A stretch of 64,000 nucleotides of DNA from Haematobia irritans. Lineage: Eukaryota; Arthropoda; Insecta; Diptera; Muscidae. Under the pieces are notes generated by a model that saw only the letters and a program-made list of their open reading frames with translations, did no database searches and had not been told where the DNA came from. Made by a program: the position numbers and the translations under genes. Below, piece after piece: positions 35,101 to 47,746 of the stretch (its first letter is position 1; each line of letters starts with the position of its first letter). Location of the stretch: assembly GCF_050003625.1 (NCBI RefSeq), contig NC_134400.1:224852085-224916084 (forward strand). Reading direction: 5' to 3'.

Positions 35101-38100
35101 AGAGCACGTGAGGCCTGCGGCGGTCAGGAGTTGCAGTCCGCTTTGGAAGCTGTTCGCAACTTGCATAATGTGCTAGAAGACACACGCAATGCTGCTCAGA
35201 CCGGTACGATTAGACCCCTTCCTGGTGAAACTGTGGAAAATACTGCGCAGCAATTACGTGTTTCCACCAAAAATGTGGGCATTGCTTTGAGTCGCCTCAT
35301 ATCATCGGTGCTGCAGGGACAACGTATGTACGCTGGTATCGCAGGTCGAGACACAGCTTTGGCTTTGGGAGATTTCACAAAGAGTGTACATGGAGTGGCC
35401 GCCACCACTAACAATGCAGCCGTGATTGACTGTGCAGATGAAGTTGTCCTAAGCTCCGCCCGTCTTATTGAGGAAGCCCAGAAGACTTTGCAAAATATGG
35501 GTGACCACACGGCATTGACACAAGCTGGTCGCGAAGTAACCGAAGCTCTGTCGAAAACTGTTGAATGTATTCCTGGCCAGCGTGAAGTGGATCAAGCCTT
35601 GCGCAATGTTAGTGAATTGAGTGAAATTCTGTCGATGAGCGAGTTTCCACCATCAACTCGCAGTTACACCACTTTACAAAGTGAACTTAAGCAAGTGTCA
35701 GAGAGCTTGAGTGCAGCTGGTGGTCAAATCGTCCAAGCTTACAACAGTCCAGCCAAGTTGGCTGAAACCAGCAACAACTTCGCTGCTAATTATAGAGATT
35801 TGCTCTCAGTTTCAATGGAAATGGCTGGTCAAAATCCAGAGGAAGTTGTGCGTTCGGAAATGATTGATTGTCTCCGCAATGTATCGACGCAATCATGTTC
35901 TCTCCTTTCTACTGCTAAATCGATTGCGGGTGATCCAGGGCAACCCAATGCCAAGAATCTATTGCATGCTGCTGCACGCAGTGTTACCGAAAGCATTAAT
36001 AAATTGGTCGATGCCAGTATACAATCTGCGCCTGGTCAAAAGGAATGCGACAATGCTACTCGCAACATCGAGGCCTTGAGAGTTATGTTGGACTATCCCC
36101 ACGAACCTGTCAACGACCAGGGCTATTTTGATTGTGTGGAAGCTGCCACAGCAAAATCTCGTAATTTGGGTTATGCATTCTCCGAAATGATCAACAATGC
36201 CAAACAATCCAATCATGCTGAGTTTGCCAAATCTGTGAACAATGTTTCGGAATCCATTCGCGGATTGATAGAATCATCGGCCCAGGCTGCCTATTTAATT
36301 GGTGTTTCTCATCCAAGTAGCACTGCTGGACGTCCTGGTATTATTGATCAGGCTCAACTGACATGGGCTTACCAGGGCATACGCCAACACTGTGATGTTG
36401 TGAGCAGTCCACAATCAACCAAGCAACAAAAGATTTCCGCCTTAACGGTAATTGCCAAACACACCAGTTACCTATGTTCAATATGCCGCCAGGCGAGCAT
36501 GAATACAAACAATCCATCGGCCAAAAACGAATTTATCGTATTGGCCAAACAAGTTGCTACTGCTACTTCCAATCTTGTACAAGAGATCAAAGCAATTGAA
36601 GACAATCCTTCGCAGCCGGCTGGTGCCCGTTTGGTCGAACCTTTGTTGGAGTCCGTAAAGGCTGTTCGACAGTACGCTTCTAGCCCCGATTTTATATCAG
36701 TCCCCGCTAAAATTTCAGCAGAGGGCCGAAAAGCCCAAGACCCGGTTTTGAATGCTGGAAAGGGAGTGATAGATGGAGTCATAGAAATGGTCCAGGCAGC
36801 AAAGTCCTTGGCTCTTTCACCTGACGACCCACCCGTATGGCAAAAACTTTCAAATGCCTCCACTCCAGTTTCGGAATCTGTGAAACGTTTAGTTGACAAT
36901 ATTAGGGAAAAGGCTCCGGGTCAAGCCCAATGCGATCAGGTATTGCAAACACTGGGAACTTGTATGCGTGAATTGGATAGCTGTGCCATGGCCGTGAATG
37001 CCCAAGGCCTTTCACAAAGACGTGATAACAACTTACATGGCTTCTCTGGGCAGACATTGAACTCAGCTGCCGAACTACTAGACAAGTTGGAACCCATTCG
37101 TTTGGCTGGTAAGAATAATGCCGAACAATTGGGCCATGCTGTGGGCGAAATCTCACGTTATGTTGTGCCAATGGTGAATGGTGGCATTGGAGCTTGTACC
37201 CACATAGTCCACACCAATCAGCAAATGAGTTTAATCAATCAAACCAAATCGGTCGTTGAAAGTGCCCAGCAGTTGGTGCAAGCAGCTAAAGAATCTGCAG
37301 GAAATCCTCGTGCCACACATGCCCATCCTAAACTGGATGAAGCCATAGAAAATACACGTGAAGCCACACAAGAGTTAACCCAAACAGTCGAAAAAATTAA
37401 CGCGGAAACTGGTGTTGTAACCGGACTCATGGAACAAGTAAATCGTGCCATAACACGCCTCACCGATAAACGGCAATCTTTGCTTAATGCCTCCTATTCG
37501 GACTCATTTGTGGATTATCAGACTCGTATGGTACAGACTGCAAAGGAAATTGCTCGTCTAGCTAACGAGACCAACGCCAAATCATCTATAGATCCTCAAT
37601 TAATGCCCCAGTTGGCTATGGAAATGGCCAAACAGTATACCACACTTACTCAGGATTCGGTGGGAGCATCAACCACCACGACTTCCCCGGATGTTGCAAT
37701 GCGTATACGCACTACTGTCATTGATTTGGGACGCTCCGTGGGTTCCATGATCAAATCAAGTGCAGGTGGAACTAGGCCAGGCGATACAGTTCACCAAAAT
37801 GAAATCTCACGCAATGCTCGTGAGGTATGCGAGAAAGTAGCACAAATATTAGCCGCCTTACAAGCTGGTTCTCGTGGCACTCAGGCATGTATTAATGCGG
37901 CTCATACTATTTCGGGCATTATTGGGGACTTGGACACTACTATAATGTTTGCCACTGCTGGTACCTTGCATTCGGATCGTGATAGCAGTTTTGCCGATCA
38001 CCGCGAACACATATTGCAAACTGCCAAAGCTTTGGTAGAAGACACTAAAGTTTTGGTTACTGGAGCTGCAGGAACACAAGATCAATTGGCGAATGCGGCA

Positions 38101-41100
38101 CAAAATGCCGTTACAACCATAGGTAAGCTGTAGCAATATCTTATGATGGACGGACGAATAATGATATTTGTTGCTTTAATTTTCAGTACAATTGGCTGAA
38201 GCGGTAAAACTGGGTGCCTGCTCATTGGGCTCTTCTCAACCTGATTCGCAAGTAATGGTTATAAATGCTGTCAAGGATGTGGCCTCCGCCTTGGGCGATC
38301 TTATAAATGCCACAAAATTGGCTTCAGGCAAACCTGTAAATGACCCTTCCATGCAAGATTTGAAAGAAAGCGCAAGGGTAAGTTGCAATTTTTCCATCCT
38401 ACCTTACCCTATCCCAGTAATTATTTTCCCCTTTCCAAAAATGGATACAAATTCAAATATTTTGAACCGTATATCCCTTTTTGTACTATTTTTTTTACAA
38501 ACAAAAACGAGCTTAACAAACTACTTAAGTGTAACGCTTTAAATGTCGTGAATTTTTCTTCACCTTATATTTATCACCCAAGGATTACTGACAACTTGAA
38601 TGTGTACTAGTTTATATCTTTAGAAGAATCAAATGAATATAAAGTGGTGTTTTGCACTTTCCAACACTTGCATTACAACGAAACTCTGTCTCTCTCTCTC
38701 TCTCTATCTCTACACTAGAAAAAAATGTGTGGAAAAAGCAAATCTTTACTTAATGGCCACTTAAAAAAAAAAAAAAAAACAATACAATTCAAACATTAAT
38801 TTGTTATTGCTAAATAAATTGTATAATATATATTGTATATCTGCATAAACACACACAGTTCAACAATGGCTTGTAAGGAATTCTAACAAATTGAATATAG
38901 CCGGCTAGATATATATTCGCTACGACGTCATTTTAATATAATACTACTACTAGAGCTATAAAATAATGGACTTATATGCTTTGCGCCATGCCATTTCAGA
39001 ATACTATTAGGAATGCTTCCATTTAAAGTTAAACTTTCCAAGATATCACTGCACATCAAATGCGATTTGATAGCCATATATGACGTTTGGGTATAAATGC
39101 ATAGACAATGAACGATCGTACAACGGTTATGAGACTATGCAAACACAAAAACGACATGATGAAAAGTTTTTACTCTCGATGAAGAAAATATGCAAATAGA
39201 TCTGTGGTTCAGTTCAGTATCTAATGTAGACTAAAATAGTCCAAATTTCCTTACGACTCTCCCTTATTCTTATTTTTCGTAAATATTTTGTATTAAAGCA
39301 TTAAACATTAAATTCACCTTGTCCCGTGTTCCCATATATTGTGGACCAAAAATCTTTGCATCACTGGAGATCTTTAAAGTTTATATTATGTTGTTTGTAA
39401 CAAGACCATTCAAAATTAATACATTTTCACTTCAGATGACTTTTAGTTTTTGTTCGAATTCATTTATTCATTTTGTTGCACTGTGTGATCATAATCAAAT
39501 TGCCGCACATGTATAAGATGCAATTCAAGTCTGTGTATGTTGTGTTTGTTTTTCTCTATCATTAATGTATATAACTCACTTTAATGCATCTTTTGAATGA
39601 GGAATATGGGTATCAATCATCCCTTGGATATAGACATACGATAAAATCTCTAACACAATTTTGTTACGGCTGACTGGCTAAATGGATGTTCTACTAAAGC
39701 TAAAGGTTAATGCTGTCCTATCTGTATTTCCATATAATTCTCTTCTCAACACGAAACACCCAAATTATTAATGCTGCTACTGGTGTGCTGCTGCTTATGT
39801 TTAAAGTATGTGTATAAACATTTTTGGCTATTTCTATCTTGGCTTATGCAAATTGGTCAAAAGTATTAATCTTTCTAAGGCACACATTTTTATTGATTGT
39901 TTTTTTTTAATAATTGATTAAACTTTGACGAAGATGCTGATTACATTTTTATTTTTATCTCATTATTCTCATTTCAAAACCAAAAATCGATCCTTTTGTT
40001 TATACAGACGCTTAAAGAATTGTGCAAAAAAACTGCAGCTATCGAAACTAACCACATAAGTCAGCAATCATCAGACAATGGATTTTGAGCGCGTGTATCA
40101 CTTTTATTCTCATCTCTGTTCTTTAAAAAATGTCTTCTTTTCATCTTAGTCTATATGCGGCGTTTGTGTATGTGTTTCCAGCAGCGTCATCAATTTCGAA
40201 CATTTTTTAGTAAAACAAACATTAAAGGTTTTTCATTTAATTCGTTTGTGAAGTTTATGTAGACTAAAATAAATAAAGGCTAAGAAATGATTTAGATCGT
40301 CCTCTGGTCATATCCCAATTTTTCCGTAAAATATAAATTTTTGTCAGGATACATATCAAAAATGAATTTTACAAAATCAAATTCATAAATTTGTATTGAA
40401 AAATGTCTTCATAAACATGCAATTAAGTGAAAAATCATAAAAAAAACCCTTGCGTCTGAAGTTTTTATTTACAAAATAATATAGTCATCTATGTGTCAAT
40501 GTGTAGGTCTTATTCTTAGAATCTATTAAATATACATTGAGTATGTAATTTATGCTTATCATTGTAACTTGTATTGATGTTTCGATTCATAGATTCAAAC
40601 ATATACAATTGGCAAGAAAAACTGTTGTTTTAACAAGTTTAAATTGAAATTTCATTTTTTGTTTCTTGACACCATTCAAATATTAAAATATTTTCATCGA
40701 ATATTGTTGTGTCTGAATTTTTTATAATAAACGAAGAACTCCTAACAACGTGTATATATTTTTGATATTTTAATTCTGTATAATAGCAAGATATATAAAA
40801 TAATGAAGGATAACTATATTTATACTAAATCAAACTGCTCCAAAGTCTCTGTTCTACTATTATTGGTTCCAACTAAATATCAAGTTTTTTTATTAATATC
40901 AAAATATTCTAAACGATAATTAATTAAAATTTGCACCCGGACACCACTTACGACATGCTAGCTTGTGGTAGGGTTCATTATTCTTAAACCAATTATCCAT
41001 ATTTCCTTGTCAATGGCGACGAATGAGAAACTTATAGCGAATTTTTGGGAGTTTCTTTGGAAAATACTATATGAAGCAAACCAATATGATATCAACAAAA

Positions 41101-44100
41101 GTTAATCACCTCGTGGTTTTCCTCTGTCTATATTAATTTGTAGTTTGGAATTGAAACGAAAAACGAAACATGCTTTGTTATTTCATAGTAAATTAAATAG
41201 AAAATCAATAAATTCCCTCATTCAATGGCGACAAATTGAACGTTACACTACAAGTAGTTAACTATGCTGTTGTACTCCTTCCCCTATTGTTAACTTGTAG
41301 TTGCATAAAATAAAACTGTCAATTTCCCCCACAAAAAAATATATATACGCATTGTTCCGATGGACTTGTGATAATTTAGGTAATGGTCTTAAATGTGTCA
41401 TCATTGCTGAAAACCGTAAAAGCTGTTGAAGATGAGCATACCCGAGGTACTAGAGCTATGGAATCAACTGTTGACGCTATAACACAAGAGATAAGGGTAA
41501 GCAATTTATTACCAAAAAAAAAAAAACTAAAAAAAGTAATAAAATATATTTCTTAGGTACAAACTCAAATATATTTTATTCGCATCACTGTAAAATTGTT
41601 TTCTTCTTTTTTCATATAGAGCATGAATGCACCACCACCTGGAAGCAATTCTAATGTGACTCCCGAAGAGTTGATACGGGTCACAAAGAATGTTACCTTA
41701 GCTACATCCAAAGCAGTAGCATCTGGTGCTTCCAATTTGCAAGAGGATATTATGAATGCGGCCAATACTGGTAGACATTCAATTTCCGAAATGTTAATGG
41801 TATGTCGTTCGGTTGCATGGAATTGTGCTGAAACCGATGATTTACGCCATCGCACCTTGGAAGCTGGATCGGCTGTGGCGGAGGCTTATCGTGATTTGTT
41901 AACAGGCATTTTACAAAATTGTTCGGCCGATGATCGTATGCATTTGTCGAGACGTGTAGCTAAATGTGTTACTGATTTGGTGGCAATGGCTCGTATGCTT
42001 AAGGGTTCCGATTGGATTGATCCCGAAGATCCCACAGTTATAGCCGAAAATGAACTTTTAGGTGCTGCCGCTTCAATTGATGCAGCAGCAAAGAAATTGG
42101 CATCACTGAGGCCGAGACGTAATGATGATGTAAAGGTAGGTGTCCTACTTCTATTATTACCCATAACACCCATAGTTAATAGTTTAAGCTTAAGCGAAAC
42201 TACTAAAGATCTCTTGCACCATCTAAAACAAACATTGTAAAGCTTTCTAAACTGTGTTTTCTTATAACTCAAATCGTGGTGAAAATATGGCATCCATAAT
42301 CAAAATCATTTGGACATTCGAATTTCTTTTGCCAATTGCCAAAATATATAGTTCATAACTTTTAACAATGCTTGGTGATGGATTTTTATAAATAAGTGCT
42401 AACAACGATATTCAATAATTCTCAGGTGCTTTATGTTAAGTCGCATTTCATGGTGTTGAGGAATTAGAATCCACACCCAAATAAATTCGTTTGTAGCAGA
42501 ATTATTAAGGAAATTGATTTTTTTTCTTCTAAAAGTTAAAAGACACAGGTATAGGTCCTCTAATATTTTTCCATTATTTGTTGACTTTCTATTCTTGTGA
42601 TGTTTAATTTTATAAAAACTATTGTTGTTATTAAAATGGAGAAGTGCCCAGCAAAAACTCTCATTACCCAGTAATCTTGTAGGTAAGCCTATTTAAAAAT
42701 TAATAACCCCTTATTAATTGGCATCGCTTCGGATTACATTTACATACGCATGTCCTAGGAGGAAAGTACTTCACCTCAGGCATACCTTCGGCCATGAAAT
42801 AAGTAATGTATAAAGAGCATATGATCACCTAATATGTAATCAGTTGTTCGTAATTTTTTAAAAGAACTACTTATTTCCTCAGGTAACCAAATCTCGAAAA
42901 TAAATACTTCAGTCACCGATTCTAATGGATCAATGATGTAAGATGGACACTACTTGAATAGGAACTTAAAAAGTAAATTAAATTAACACACATATGTACA
43001 TACAAGGATTAGGATTAGGGAGCCACAGTGGTGCAATGGTTAGCATGCCCGCCTTGCATACACAAGGTCGTGGGTTCGATTCCTGCTTCGACCGTACACC
43101 AAAAAGTTTTTCAGCGGTGGATTATCCCACCTCAGTAATGCTGGTGACATTTCTGAGGTGACATTTCTGAATCGCCGTTCGGGCTCGGCTATAAAAAGGA
43201 GGTCCCTTGTCATTGAGCTTAACATGGAATCGGGCAGCACTCGGTGATAAGAGAGAAGTTCACCAATGTGGTATCACAATGGACTGAATAGTCTAAGTGA
43301 GCATGACACACGGGCTGCCACCTAACCTACATACAAGGATAGTTTTTGAATAATATAAAACGTAGTTCTCTACGCTGAAAAAAAGCTTTTCCGGTTCCAA
43401 GGATTTTGTCTTTACACTAATTAATTTGGTATTGATTACGAGCCAAAGAAATGGAGAATTGAAGAGATACTAGGAGACGAATTTCAATCTTTCGGATTTT
43501 TTTCAGCAAAATTATTTTTCATGTAATTATACCCATTTTTAAGTCGAAGTATCCACTCTTGGACAAGGCAAATAATGTTATTCGTATTCTATGCTAAGCA
43601 AAACTCGCAAAAAAAACTTTGGCCTCACAATATTTTCTTTTAGTGTATGTTAAACCTTATGAAAATAATAAAAAGAATACAATGCATAATGCCGTTTATA
43701 ACGAATCCATTAGGAGAGATATAAATTTGGATGTACATATAACTCGGAATGAATTGCAACATTAAACGCAAATTAATTCCATTATTAAACTAGAAAACTT
43801 ACTAAAACAACTAGTGAGTTAAATTCGTGATTACTACCTACATTCATTTAAATCACCATTATTATGAAATGCATGGAAAATTTTTCAGAATCAACGTTAG
43901 ATTACATTTTTTTTAATTTTTGTTTTTAAGTAAATGCTCAATTCTGTTGATGTTTGTAGTTAATTATGCCATAATTTATTCCATTTTTTTAAGCCATTAT
44001 CGGTAAACTGCATTACATTTTGAGAATAATCATCACAAATTACTGAGAAGTATTTATTATTGTCATTATAAGTTAGTCATTATAATTCATCGCAATGTAA

Positions 44101-47100
44101 TGCAACGTGTAATGAGAGTTTTACTGCTGGTAATGCAAATTGTTATGAGTTGTAGCTACCTAGTTTTTGCTGGGTGTGTTTGCGAAGAATTTTAGAATTA
44201 AAATTCGGATAAAATCAGATGAAATTGCACTTAAGAAATAATGCTTTGGGACAACAATTTGTTTCTGGAAAACTTATTTCTTTGAGAGAACAAAACGAGA
44301 TTGGGATATTTCCTTAAAAAATGCAAATATTTAAAATAAAAGTACATTCTAAAATTTTTAATATTGCACTGTTTTTTTTTTCTTGTTATAGAATTATTGA
44401 ATATCAATTGAATTTTATAAGTGTATGTGTGTGTACGTGTGTATGTAATATATAAAAATGCTTATTAATTATTATATCTCTATTAACAATGAAGGTTTTG
44501 GTCTATTAACGATGATTACGGTAAGATATGTTTGATATTCTTGGTTGTTGCCGTTTGAAAGTACACCCAGGAATCAAACATATTATTATTGTGATTTGTC
44601 ACTAAAACAACTAACCATTAAACCCATCCCCCGTTCTGCCAATAAAAAAAAACAACCAAATCAATTTAACAACATCCCATTACAAATAAGTGTACAAAGA
44701 TTGCAAATAAAATGTGGTGTCAGTGCTTTTATTTTAAGAATTTACCCATTAACTAAATACAAGACAACTGAATGCGAACATAGTTAAACACTACGAAAAA
44801 TGCTAAATCCCATAAAGAAATGTTTAATCCAATCGTTTTAGACTAAAGTCTATATTTTCTCTATAACTATGTTCGTATTCCTACTATTATGTTTATATGA
44901 AAATAAATTCTAATAATATCGTTCTTATCGATTTTTTCCATAGATTGAACTGGATCAAAATATGAAGTTTGATGAAATGATATTGGAAGCTGCCAAGAGT
45001 ATTATGGGTGCCTCCTCGGCTTTAGTCCGTGCAGCTAATGCGGCACAACGTGAACTAATCGACCAAGGCAAAGTAGCACATCGTCCCCTAACATCCTCGG
45101 ATGATGGACAATGGTCTGAGGGTCTTATATCTGCTGCCCGTTTGGTGGCTGCCGCCACTCATAGTTTAGTAGAAGCTGCCCAAAATTTGGTTCGGGGTCA
45201 GGGCACCGAGGAAATGCTTATATCGACAGCCAAACAAGTTGCTGCTTCAACGGCCCAACTTTTGATAGCCTGCAAAGTAAAATCGAACCCTAACTCCGAG
45301 GCTGGACGACGTCTACAAGCTGCTGGTAATAAAGTTATCAAATCAACCGATAATTTGGTTAGAGCTGCCCAACAAGGTTTGGAAGACGAAGAAGTGCGAA
45401 CCTTAAAAATAAATACATCTATGGTTGATGGTATGGCCCAAGAAATCGATGCCCGTTCGGATGTTTTGCGTATGGAGAAACAATTGGAGGAAGCTCGTCA
45501 AAAACTTGTCCTCATTCGGCATGCACGCAATAGGCAAAAGAATGCGCAAGGTTTTACCACAGATGAAAGTGACTCGGAGTATGCGCAGTCCACATATGGA
45601 ACACTCAACAAGAGCCACAATAATGTATGAATTTTTCTAACTTGTCTATATATTTGTAATGCAATTTGTGCTAAACTTTTTATTTTACAAAATTTTAATT
45701 TATAAATAACTGTCATCATACACAGATACAATGAGAGTGAAATTTTATGAGTTACACACGTAACTACATTGGAGAATTGAACTACAAAAACACCACAGAG
45801 ACATACATTTAATTTGTATATAAAACAAAATCAATAACAAATTTCACTAACTTTCTGGTACCTAACCAAAATAGAAAGACCATAAACGACATACGTATAA
45901 ATGCATTTCTAATTATTAACCGGTTGTTCGGCACAGTGTATTCTTTAAGAAAATAAATCTTGCGAGAACGACATATGTAATATTCGACTATGGTAAATAT
46001 GGCAAAAGTTTGTCCTTTAACTAACAAATATGCTTAAAAATTGATACAAAATCTTAGCACCTCCCAAATTAGCCGAATTCGAGTCGGGTTGGTGAAGACA
46101 ATCATATATTTGGACCGGTCTAAACGGTTGCTTTCTCAACAGTTGTCCCACAATATTACAAACTTGAAGTAGTTCGAAAATATTTTTATGGTTTTTCAGA
46201 TTAATTCCTCCTACAAAATATAAGTGTCGATGACGATTTTTTAAGCAAAATATTCATATTTGGTCACATATATGTATACTCGAAGCCTTTTTTTACCTTT
46301 TTGTTGTCATAAGAAACACTTTAAGAATATTACTGATAAACCTCCAATTATCTCCACCCACACACAAATAATTCTAACAAATTAAATATCTTAATATGTA
46401 TATCTAATAGAGGAAAGGTTTTGTTTCATCATGGGTCTTTCGTAGAAATAACACAACTAACCTTAAATGTATTTATATCATTTTTTTGTCTTAGACTCTT
46501 ACTCGTTCACCGGCGGCTGGTGCATATGGTCATAGTATGGAACCACCGGCATCGCCTAGCTATGTCAGTTATCAACAACACCAACAGCAACAGCAACAAA
46601 CTAAACATCATTATAATTATGCAACAAATCCTCAGCACTTCCATCATCCAGGTGCCGTATCCCCCCCACCAATGAACCATAGTCAGTTGGATAACGATAC
46701 AACTGCCTTCCCACCTCCTCCTCCCCCCTTGTCAACGACTATTTCCAATATGCAAACAGCCACACACACATTTAGATCAAATCCCAAACTAACCGCTAAT
46801 GCCGTGCCACGTCCCTATCCCGGTAGTCCGGTGACCACGAGTGGCACAAACGGTGGCGGTCGTGTCTCACTACCATCTAGTCCTTTAACACCCACTAACA
46901 ATAGCTATGCGCAACAACAAGCGCAAACTTCTGAAACAAATCAAACATCATTAAGATCAACAACAAATTCTCAACAACAGCTTACAACCACAAATTCTTC
47001 CTCTGTCAATCGCAACCTGGAAGCGTGCGTTCAAGATTTACACGATAAAACTTTCGGCCAAGGCGGTGTGGTGCAAATAACAAGTAATAATGCCTATCCA

Positions 47101-47487
47101 GGACAAAACTATGAAGGATATACCTCAAGGTGAGTGAGAAATTCAATTGGAAGTAGTTAGTTGCGTTGTTTTTTTTTTTTTTTTTTGTTAATTTCTACCC
47201 AAAATTATACTTATTTTTCTAAATTGTATGACTTCCTATCTCCTCGTTTCAGATACGAAACACGTAATTATGATAAAACTTCCGATTTAGGCGTCAAACC
47301 ATTGGAATCCAGCTTTAGTCAAATGACCCTTAATACCGAATCAGGAAAAATGAGTCTTATCGATCAAGGCTCACAGCGCTTGACTTCGATGACCCAACGT
47401 GTGATGGAACGTAAATCATACACCACAACTTCGGAGACAAGAACCGAAAAGAAAACGGAATCCCACAGTTTTCGATTGGAAAAATAA
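28974..47487 (+). CDS. rhea: talin, 15 coding exons, 2854 aa
   Basis: Talin is the cytoplasmic adaptor that binds integrin beta tails through its head and actin and vinculin through its rod. My model joins 28974-29109, 30057-30452, 30519-30710, 30776-30854, 30921-31424, 32061-32149, 32885-32973, 33318-33434, 33535-38122, 38187-38377, 41380-41496, 41620-42135, 44944-45624, 46495-47129 and 47253-47487. All junctions are GT-AG, all phases agree, and the total is 8565 nt including the stop. The start MSTLSLRIQLEGGRVTK is the conserved talin N-terminus. The FERM head (F0-F3) occupies about residues 1-405, the helical rod to about 2300, THATCH about 2300-2490, and the dimerisation helix about 2504-2536. 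A Gln/Pro/Ser-rich tail follows, as in Drosophila talin, whose length is similar. Identity is certain; exact ends of a few exons are inferred. Confidence 0.95.
30057..31424 (+). CDS. rhea: talin exons 2-5: FERM head F0-F3
   Basis: Four exons separated by 65-66 nt introns finish F0 and encode F1, F2 and F3. Landmarks are SEYGLFISDEQNQQGVWLEN in F0, LRTLRVRMLDGAVKTILVDD at the start of F1, and EFAGIQVHIQFGPHNETKHK in F2. F3, the phosphotyrosine-binding-like lobe that contacts the integrin NPxY motif, has VRRWGASPNTFTLDFGDYAN. The tryptophan of RRW is residue 367 here and corresponds to vertebrate Trp359, needed for integrin binding. Exon 2 begins at 30,057 after a poor pyrimidine tract, but the CCT codon formed across the junction restores the expected P-S-E-Y-G reading. 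Confidence 0.93.
32061..33434 (+). CDS. rhea: talin exons 6-8: head-rod linker and rod start
   Basis: Three small exons (32,061-32,149, 32,885-32,973 and 33,318-33,434) code residues 436-534. The first two give the flexible linker (ATFLQHETNKIGKMTTDSLA, then GEKSYTQGELQTVQYGAFVG), which in vertebrates is the calpain-sensitive neck. Exon 8 (SKEVRISSVNLTEPQRALLG) begins the first rod helical bundle. Introns of 735 and 344 nt flank exon 7. The 33,342-33,560 open frame reads through the intron after exon 8 and is not the spliced product. Confidence 0.9.
33535..38122 (+). CDS. rhea: talin exon 9: main helical rod
   Basis: A single 4588-nt exon codes residues 535-2063, most of the rod. It is almost entirely alanine-, serine- and leucine-rich amphipathic helix, the talin bundle signature that contains the vinculin-binding helices exposed under force. 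The open frame extends upstream to 33,466, but the acceptor TGTATTTACAG before 33,535 and the conserved AQIQELGNDLRSIEWRENTL start set the exon edge. The donor is CCATAG|GTAAGC. Many large antisense frames across it are shadows of its GC-richer coding sequence. Confidence 0.95.
38187..41496 (+). CDS. rhea: talin exons 10-11: distal rod
   Basis: Exon 10 (38,187-38,377) codes VQLAEAVKLGACSLGSSQPD and ends SMQDLKESAR. Exon 11 (41,380-41,496) resumes VMVLNVSSLLKTVKAVEDEH. They code residues 2064-2166. The intron between them is 3002 nt and holds no recognised gene, only AT-rich DNA and a TC microsatellite. Frames 38,192-38,542 and 38,383-38,610 include intron sequence and are not products. Confidence 0.92.
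38378..41379 (+). other. rhea: talin intron 10
   Basis: This 3-kb intron starts GTAAGTTGC and ends GATAATTTAG. It contains a TC microsatellite at 38,687-38,710, homopolymer A-runs near 38,764-38,780, and no recognised gene or transposon terminus. Its size makes it a possible host for regulatory elements, but no specific site could be identified. Confidence 0.7.
38687..38710. repeat. TC microsatellite
   Basis: A CTCTCTCTCTC run of about 20 bp lies in talin intron 10. It is simple sequence. Confidence 0.85.
41620..42135 (+). CDS. rhea: talin exon 12: C-terminal rod bundle
   Basis: This 516-nt exon codes residues 2167-2338. It opens SMNAPPPGSNSNVTPEELIR and contains the conserved segment CADDRMHLSRR-like CSADDRMHLSRRVAKCVTDL, ending AAAKKLASLRPRRNDDVK. 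The last part leads into the THATCH bundle. Acceptor TTCATATAG and donor AAAG|GTAGGT are both standard. The longer open frame to 42,240 runs into the intron. Confidence 0.92.
43010..43328 (+). mobile_element. tRNA-derived SINE, full length, 12-bp TSD
   Basis: The tRNA-like head has an A box (CAGTGGTGCAATGGTTAGC) and a B box (GTGGGTTCGATTCC), and is followed by a body of about 240 bp ending CACCTAACCT. Perfect direct repeats ACATACAAGGAT flank it at 42,998-43,009 and 43,329-43,340. It lies in talin intron 12 in sense orientation. It contains a small internal duplication of GAGGTGACATTTCTGA. This is the best reference copy of the family in the window. Confidence 0.92.
43373..43645 (+). mobile_element. 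CACTGAAAAAA-type MITE, copy 4
   Basis: It begins CGCTGAAAAAAAGC and ends TATTTTCTTTTAGTG, with TA on both flanks (43,371-43,372 and 43,646-43,647). GGTTCCAAGGATTTTGTC and ATTCGTATTCTATGCTAAGC match the other copies. It is internally deleted to 273 bp and lies 44 bp downstream of the SINE. Confidence 0.7.
44944..45624 (+). CDS. rhea: talin exon 13: THATCH actin-binding and dimerisation helix
   Basis: This exon codes residues 2339-2565. IELDQNMKFDEMILEAAKSI through KVIKSTDNLVRAAQQG forms the I/LWEQ (THATCH) F-actin-binding bundle. MVDGMAQEIDARSDVLRMEK and the helix that follows form the C-terminal dimerisation helix. The donor is AATAAT|GTATGA, a weak match to consensus. If it is not used, the frame continues one residue (Val) and stops at TGA 45,628-45,630, giving a 2566-aa protein close to vertebrate talin in length. 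The in-phase join to 46,495 gives the long insect form. Confidence 0.93.
46495..47487 (+). CDS. rhea: talin exons 14-15: insect-type C-terminal tail
   Basis: Exon 14 (46,495-47,129) follows the acceptor TTTTTTTGTCTTAG and codes a low-complexity tail with a poly-Gln stretch (HQQQQQQ), poly-Pro (PPPPPPL), and Ser/Thr/Asn-rich sequence. Exon 15 (47,253-47,487) codes RYETRNYDKTSDLGVKPLES and ends ESHSFRLEK before TAA. The phase-2 junction forms the AGA codon. Together they add 289 residues beyond the dimerisation helix, as in long fly talin isoforms. The tail is predicted disordered; its role is not evident from sequence. Confidence 0.85.
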
Positions 47488-47740
47488 TGGCATATTAAAA
47501 TAAGAACAAACAAGAAAAAAGTTTAAGCAAAAAATGTAACTGTACGAAGAAAAAAAGAAAAAGGAAACAAAACAAAAATTTCAGTTGCCAAAAGTGCTTT
47601 TAAGTGTAACAAATTAGCTATAGTATATATATTAACTTTTTTTGTATGTATTAACAAAAACAAATAACGTACATTGTTTGTAATGCCAATTTTTTTGCCA
47701 ATAACTTTTGCATGAATATATTTTAACAAAAGCTAAATGA

Positions 47741-47746
47741 AATAAA
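47741..47746 (+). terminator. rhea: proximal poly(A) signal of talin
   Basis: AATAAA is followed by an A-run 254 nt after the talin stop codon. It could end a short 3' UTR. The A-rich context makes it less convincing than the distal pair. Confidence 0.4.

Larger units (their letters stand above)
42136..44943 (+). other. rhea: talin intron 12 with SINE and MITE insertions
   Basis: The 2808-nt intron carries a full-length SINE with target duplications (43,010-43,328) and a CACTGAAAAAA-type MITE (43,373-43,645), both in sense orientation. The rest is AT-rich and unassigned. The frame at 44,545-44,787 shows no protein motif. Confidence 0.75.

Noticed and set aside
36468..36899. 143-codon antisense frame (and many similar ones) across talin exon 9
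   Set aside because: It is the shadow of the conserved talin coding frame on the other strand.
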